A stretch of DNA of 12,170 nt, from contig JAQIWT010001147.1 in the NCBI GenBank assembly GCA_034696485.1, positions 1 through 12,170 on the forward strand. Direction: 5' to 3'. This document shows, in pieces, positions 7,957 to 12,170 of this stretch. The translations under genes and the position numbers were made by a program. Origin of the DNA: Isohypsibius dastychi. Its lineage: Eukaryota; Tardigrada; Eutardigrada; Parachela; Isohypsibiidae. The notes beneath the pieces were generated by a model. That model was not told the DNA's origin. It did no database searches and saw only the letters and a program-made list of their open reading frames with translations. Numbering within the stretch: the first letter of the stretch is position 1; each line of letters opens with the position of its first letter.

Positions 7957-9235
7957 ATGAGCGAATTCAATGATTTACCATTAGAAGTGATGATTATCAT
8001 TTTCCAGAAAGTGGACTCCATCAGCCAGAAACGTATCCAAAGGTAAGTCCCATAATTTGCAAATACCCCATCTTGCACCACGTTTGTTCCGGGTTAAAAA
8101 AAATTATCAACACTCTATCCCTTCCAGTGTGTGCAAAAAATGGTACAGTGTTCTAAGAACAGCTCCATTCTCAAAGGAATTGCTACTCGATCTCGCACTC
8201 CAATACGACGAGCCCTTAGTCGACTACAAGATCGAATCCAGCCTAATCGGTTTCTCGTACGATATATCTCGGAGGATCAGTTTAATGAAAGAGAAACTCA
8301 TCACCGATACAATCACCAAGATTGTGTTTATTCTCGATCCCAAGAGAGTTTCAGTGAGGTATCGAAGTCATTTTGACGCCAGGTATACCTTATCCCGACC
8401 ATGAAGGAAGTTTAATCTGACATTTCTATATGGCAGTCTGTATGCGGTAGTGTGCTCTCCTGCGCTGGTCAAGGAATCCATTGAATACCCTAACTACACA
8501 TATATACCGAGAGAAAACGTTAAAACACTTGTGTTGATCAACGTCCCGATCTCCTTCTATCCATGGTGGTCATGGACGCCTAGGTTATTCTTCGGGCAGA
8601 AAAGATACGACATCAAGCTGATTGATTGCCGTGTCGCTGTCCAGCATCTCATTCACCCAACCCCGTTCGTCCCATTCTATCCCCAGCATGAGCCAACAAA
8701 CATCGAAGTATTCGCCATCCGACAGGCGGAATTCGAATTGACAGACGGACAGCTGTCAACTGAATGTGTGGTGCATATCATAGGAGAGTCTCTGCCGCCT
8801 TTGACACTACAACAAATAGACGACATCTGCGCATTTCGAGAAGCCGTCCCTGGGCCTGTCAAGGATTTCTTGTCATGGGAGACACATGAGTACAATGCGA
8901 TCAATAAATACCTAGAAAAGTACATCAGAACAATAATATGTTCAAGGTTAACTGACTGCATTCGTTTTCGCAGGATCGGCCTGCATGTGTGTGACTTGGA
9001 TGTGCTTCCCCGATTCATCCAAGAACTTCTGCATCGCATCACTGGGAAGAATTCTGACTACACAATACCACCTGGTGTTCGAATATCATCACCGGTCTTC
9101 TGGACAGATGTCAACGTTCTGGCCCTGGCGAGAGAGAAACTATTCGGGCATAAGGACAGTGTTTGCACGATCATTCAGTCACACACTCTAAAGAAGCGAT
9201 CAATTTATGGAAGATTCCGAGAAAATGAGATGTGA
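7957..9235 (+). CDS. F-box-like protein, copy D (intact, four exons)
   Basis: The exons are 7957-8042, 8128-8382, 8437-8919 and 8974-9235: 1086 coding bases and 361 residues. Introns are 85, 54 and 54 nt, all phase 2. The F-box covers residues 7 to about 45 (LPLEVMIIIFQKV, then VCKKW at 30-34). The C-terminal part parallels gene B: VLINVPISFYPWW, KRYDIKLIDC, LPPLTLQQIDDIC, DLDVLPRFIQELLHRITGK, FWTDVNVLALAREKLF. No signal peptide, membrane span or recognised substrate-binding repeat is visible. It is three codons shorter than B in exon 3 and has a different C-terminal tail (after TIIQSH). Intron 3 (8920-8973) is a multiple of three and lacks an in-frame stop, so an unspliced message would encode 18 extra residues; its splice sites align with those of B and A, so I call it an intron. 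The likely role is an SCF-type substrate receptor with unknown target. Confidence 0.8.
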
Positions 9236-9396
9236 TTAGTTGAAGATAATACTGTCTTTTAAGAAATCGAATTTGAGATACCAACAAAGCAACAATCAAG
9301 ACGTCTGCCAGAAATAATACAACAATGACACTATTCCGTCCTACTACTCAATCAATGTACGCTCGTCGTTCCAGAAGTTTTATGATATTCAGGACT
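9236..9396. other. 3' flank of gene D
   Basis: This has no gene. It shares short blocks with the flanks of copies A and C (AATTTGAGATACCAACAA; CCAGAAGTTTTATGATATTCAGG). No canonical AATAAA occurs close to the stop codon; AATAAT near 9315 is the nearest variant. Confidence 0.5.
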
Positions 9397-10215
9397 CCGA
9401 GTGAGACGGGGGTTTGACTGTATCCGTTTTCTTTAACTCCCCGAAATCTCGAAGCCGCGCTTGACAAACCCCGTTTTTGTGAACCGATCAAGGTTTAGAA
9501 ACTTTGTTTTCTTGAACCCGACCGTGTTTCTGAAACGCTTCACTAAACCCGTTTTCTTGAACCCTAAAAAGCTGAAGTGAAACCTGGTCCGAGGTTCTCA
9601 GAATCACAATTAAAATAAGTTTCTAGTCGAAACAGAATAGAATAACTAGAAACAGCATCTGCAGATTGTCATCACTACTGTAGTATCCTAACCATTGGCA
9701 TTTTCTCATTTTATCGACGAGGTCAAAATTTTAGCACATTCTTGGTACCAAGTTATCAAGTAGAGAGAAGTGTGTTTTTATATTCTTCTGCCGATTTTCG
9801 TATGCGCTTTCGCATTGTAGTTTACATTATCACATTTTCCATTTCTAAATAAACACAACAAAGTGGGAGACCAACATTTTCAAGCAAAACTAAAGTACCT
9901 AAAGAAAAGATTGAGAAAATCATCATCCAAAGCTACTCACAAACACGTTTTTCAATTGGATATACTTCACGCATTATTTTACACAATGGAATAGAAGGCT
10001 GCCGTTTCAAAGGTGAAAAAAAGGTGAAACAAAATTTTAAATTTTCCTGCTTATTTGAGATACTGCACCCTACCCAAAGGTGATCTTTCGGAAAAGAGAG
10101 CTGTATTGTGGGTCGAACTCTTTTTTACGGGGGATCCAGAGACGGGTTCAGGAAAACGGTGTTTGTGAACCCTGGATTCAAGATTTCGGGAAGTTCAAGA
10201 AGCCGGTTACATTCG
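9397..10215. mobile_element. Inverted-repeat insertion between D and E (approximate ends)
   Basis: The left arm (about 9419-9490) and right arm (about 10128-10212) are inverted repeats of roughly 80 bp and moderate identity. They share TTCCCGAAATCTTGAA-type and CCGTTTTCCTGAACCC-type segments. The left arm repeats the unit AAACCCGTTTTCTTGAACCC three times, imperfectly, at about 9467, 9499 and 9545; the right arm holds one copy in reverse. The orphan block near 5862-5960 runs from the same left flank (ATTCAGG) to the same right flank (CTGCTCC) in about 85 bases, so some 800 bases are extra here. The interior has only short open frames and a 9-bp inverted repeat GTTTCTAGT/ACTAGAAAC (9619-9653). 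Ends and target duplication cannot be fixed. A foldback-type element is one reading. Confidence 0.5.
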
Positions 10216-10463
10216 ATTCCCTGTTAGGGAGATTTTGGGTTTCTTGATTAAACTTCCTGCTCCGATACTTGACTGGAGCAATTAAATCTCTCGCGTTCCC
10301 TCACTGTTGACCGAGTAGGAGGCCGGTAAATTGGCAATGGCCATTTTGCCCTCCCACGCATGTATGATACCATGTGGTGAACTGAAAATATCGATCGATT
10401 GCTAGTCCAGTGCGCATTTTAACATTTCCTCGATAAATATATTCATTTTAGCTATATAAGAAA
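10216..10463 (+). promoter_or_regulatory. Upstream region of copy E
   Basis: This is homologous to the orphan block at 5910-6104. It contains the hairpin TGCTCC...GGAGCA at 10258-10280, AGTAGGAGGCCGG, ATGTGGTGAACTGAAAA, and ATCGATCGATTGCTAGTCCA at 10390-10409, with GTGCGC following. The GATCGATCG-plus-TCCAGTGC arrangement is the part also shared with genes B and D and lies 50-75 bases before the ATG. GCTATATAAG at 10451-10460 sits immediately before the start codon. Confidence 0.55.
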
Positions 10464-11490
10464 ATGAGCAAAGTCGATGATTTCCCATGGGAGGTGATGA
10501 TTATTATTTTCCGGAAAGTGGATTCGATCAGCCAGAAACGAAGCCAACGGTGAGTTGACCAGCGTGCAAATACCGCATTCAAGACTATGGTGTATTCCTG
10601 ATATCACTCGGTTTGTTGTAGAGTGTGCAAAGAGTGGCGCAGCCTTTTGAACGCGATCCCAGTTACCAAAGAAGTGCCGCTGAATCTGGGGCTCGAGGAT
10701 ACGTTCTTTTCCGCAAACTCGGTCCAAGCCTTCTTCATAACTCTAAAATAATTCGGCAGATCGGTTTGATTAACGAGGTTGTGATCATTCTCGATCCGAA
10801 CTCAAAGAGAGCTCTGTTGAATCACGTAAACCAATTCGACACTGGGTAATCCTGATTCTGACCACAAACATCCCCATACGTACCATTGTATGTATCGTGA
10901 CGTTTTACGTATGTTAGCTTGAATGCGGGAGTATGGCCAGCGCCACGTGAACCGAGAAAAGGCGTAAAATCAGTTGTGCTGATTAATTTGCCACTTACAT
11001 TCAATGAGTGGACAAATAAGCCGAACTTGAATTTCGCGAGAAAAGGATACAACGTCAAGCTGATTGAATGCCAATTCGACGGACATGATCCCTTGCACTC
11101 ACGCTCAACATGGTTCCCGTCCAACCCCGTGCACGAACCAATAGATGTTGAAGTATTCGCCATCAGACATGCGGAGTTTGAAGCAACAGAATTATATCTG
11201 ACTACTGAGCTGGCAGTACATGTTATGGGGGATAATCTGCCACCTTTGACACTTCAGCAGTAACACGACATCGGCGCATTTCGAGAAGCCATTCCTCGAC
11301 CTGCTAGGAATATCTTGCCCTGGGTGACCCATGGGTACAATGCTATCGAAAAATACCAGAAAGACTATGCTACATAGTACTAGTATCATATTCCAGTTTA
11401 AACCAACTGTACGTGTGTTTTCGGGAGAGGACAGAGGGTGGGTGATCTTGACGAGCTTCCCAGAATCATTCAGGGACTTCAGGAAGTATT
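10464..11490 (+). pseudogene. F-box family copy E, multiply disabled
   Basis: Exon 1 (10464-10549) encodes an intact F-box start (DFPWEVMIIIF). Intron 1 is 10550-10621. Exon 2 (10622-10845) begins VCKEWRSLL but has a net 4-base loss relative to D and a stop at 10749-10751; the ancestral frame resumes as IRQIGLINEVVIILDP. Intron 2 is 10846-10917. Exon 3 from 10918 is open for 114 codons (SVVLINLPLTF, LPPLTLQQ), then TAA at 11261-11263 replaces what is AAA in copy C. The frame stays open beyond it to 11364, where the donor GT has become CT. The intron 3 acceptor CAG is also lost near 11425 (TTTTCGGGAG), a base is missing at the start of exon 4, and homology fades after about 11490. The good preservation of exon 3 despite these lesions suggests recent decay. 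Only a 71-residue F-box peptide could be translated from the spliced 5' end. Confidence 0.75.
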
Positions 11491-11760
11491 TCCATCCAGT
11501 GCCAACGCTGCCAACAGCGGATGTATTAACAAGTGCACTTGCGTCACTGCTTCGTTTCCCAAGAAATTCATGAAGATTTGACAACGGCAGCCTTGCAAGT
11601 TCTTGAAAGGCAGATTGACTTCTGGGACTGTTGAAGTGGGGGTCTCAGGTAAACTGATGTCAGGTGGGAAATCAGGGTAGTCTGTTGTGGGAACCCAGCC
11701 TGCATAAACAGCATTTTAGAAAACATCTATGGTAGTAATCACACCAGATACTCCGTACTC
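11491..11760. other. Spacer after copy E
   Basis: No gene is recognised. The 3' half of exon 4 and the family's usual 3' flank are missing, so the duplicated unit ends here. A minus-strand open frame at 11192-11584 overlaps pseudogene E and is treated as a shadow. Confidence 0.5.
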
Positions 11761-11790
11761 TCGTGTAAGTGGGGGCCCCCAGTTACACGA
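11761..11790. repeat. 30-nt near-perfect palindrome
   Basis: TCGTGTAA at 11761-11768 pairs with TTACACGA at 11783-11790, and the centre is GGGGGCCCCC. Only one base pair (11769 with 11782, G opposite G) fails to match. The two arms meet with no spacer, so it can form a cruciform or a perfect-stem RNA hairpin. Its origin is unknown. Confidence 0.85.
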
Positions 11791-11876
11791 GGGAGAGGCC
11801 AGAGAGGCAGGTAGGCCAGTTACATTTCACTAAACAAAGGCGAGGGGGTGCCCAGGTACACGACAGGACGGAGTAG

Positions 11877-12008
11877 TTGTGGTATCTGTGGTGTGATATT
11901 CTTGTTCAAACTCGACGTGGGTTCGATGTGGTTAGTGCACGGAAGTTCCTCAGAGATTTTAAGGGAGATACGGATGCCGCCGCACAATGCCTGGGGATTC
12001 CTCAACGG
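11877..12008 (+). other. Short open frame with helix-turn-helix-like peptide
   Basis: The frame reads without stops from 11877 into the element that starts at 12009. The stretch ARKFLRDFKGDTDAAAQCLG, followed by IPQRQ, has the spacing of a DNA-binding helix-turn-helix (ALGIP turn), as seen in many transposases and regulators. It is too short to assign, has no recognised start or partner exon, and may be a relic or chance. Confidence 0.2.
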
Positions 12009-12170
12009 CAGTGGCGGATTTACCATTGGGCACAACGGGCAAGTGCCACCCCTTCGCCGGTCTGGTTTGGGGCACAATGGGGCACCAATTTTGACAAAAA
12101 ATGAGTTTTTTGTGTGGTTTTAGGAGTTTCTGGCCAAAAAAAGTTTCAAAATGCGGCCAAAAAACTGATT
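12009..12170. mobile_element. Probable left end of a hAT-type transposon, cut by the window
   Basis: The sequence CAGTGGCGGATTTACC has the CAG-N-G start typical of hAT terminal inverted repeats. It is followed by GC-rich then A-rich sequence with two GGCCAAAAAA units (12132-12141 and 12154-12163). Its right end lies outside the window, so the matching terminus and the expected 8-bp target duplication (left copy would be CTCAACGG at 12001-12008) cannot be checked. The call rests on terminal resemblance only. Confidence 0.4.

Noticed and set aside
8450-9235. Single unspliced 261-codon gene at 8450-9235
   Set aside because: It has no ATG start and no F-box, and it reads through an intron whose ends align with true introns in A and B. 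It is exons 3 and 4 of gene D joined by a stop-free intron.
1-12170. CRISPR array, phage or bacterial operon
   Set aside because: There are no regularly spaced repeats, no ribosome binding sites and no long intronless genes. Spliced genes and animal-type transposons argue against a prokaryotic source.

Overview
The window looks like genomic DNA of an animal, probably an invertebrate. The genes carry short GT-AG introns (54-91 nt in the intact copies), the coding islands sit in AT-rich spacer, and several DNA-transposon footprints lie between and inside genes. Nothing suggests a prokaryote or an organelle. I cannot name the phylum with confidence. The 54-nt introns fit a compact arthropod, tardigrade or other ecdysozoan genome, but that is inference.

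The core is a tandem array on the + strand of one small gene family. Each full copy has four exons: a 28-codon exon 1 holding the start of an F-box (LPLEVMIIIF), exon 2 finishing it (VCxxW), a large exon 3, and exon 4. All three introns are phase 2. In order the array is: copy A (1024-2124, pseudogene, exon 1 missing and exon 3 frameshifted); copy B (3142-4456, intact, 371 aa); copy C (about 4690-5464, pseudogene remnant of exons 3-4, broken by a small inverted-repeat element); an orphan copy of the family's upstream region with no gene behind it (about 5862-6110); copy D (7957-9235, intact, 361 aa); copy E (10464 to about 11490, pseudogene with frameshift, nonsense and splice-site lesions). 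B and D are sisters, including about 600 bp of upstream DNA. C and E are also sisters. This suggests duplication of a two-gene unit followed by birth-and-death decay. An F-box implies that B and D act as substrate receptors of an SCF-type ubiquitin ligase. The roughly 315-residue C-terminal part, which should select the target, is not a fold I recognise.

The paralogous flanks act as internal controls for mobile insertions. A 978-bp element with perfect 40-bp terminal inverted repeats and TAA target duplications (6430-7407) sits upstream of D and is absent at the matching site upstream of B. A 243-bp element with about 55-bp inverted repeats and TA duplications (4734-4976) lies inside exon 3 of copy C. 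A looser inverted-repeat insertion (about 9400-10215) separates D from E and is absent from the orphan upstream region.

The left end (1-980) holds a pyrimidine-rich minisatellite, a poly-C tract and a 213-bp tandem duplication that ends where copy A's intron 1 is cut. The right end (11575-12170) holds a 30-nt palindrome, a short open frame with helix-turn-helix-like character, and what looks like the left terminus of a hAT transposon that runs out of the window.
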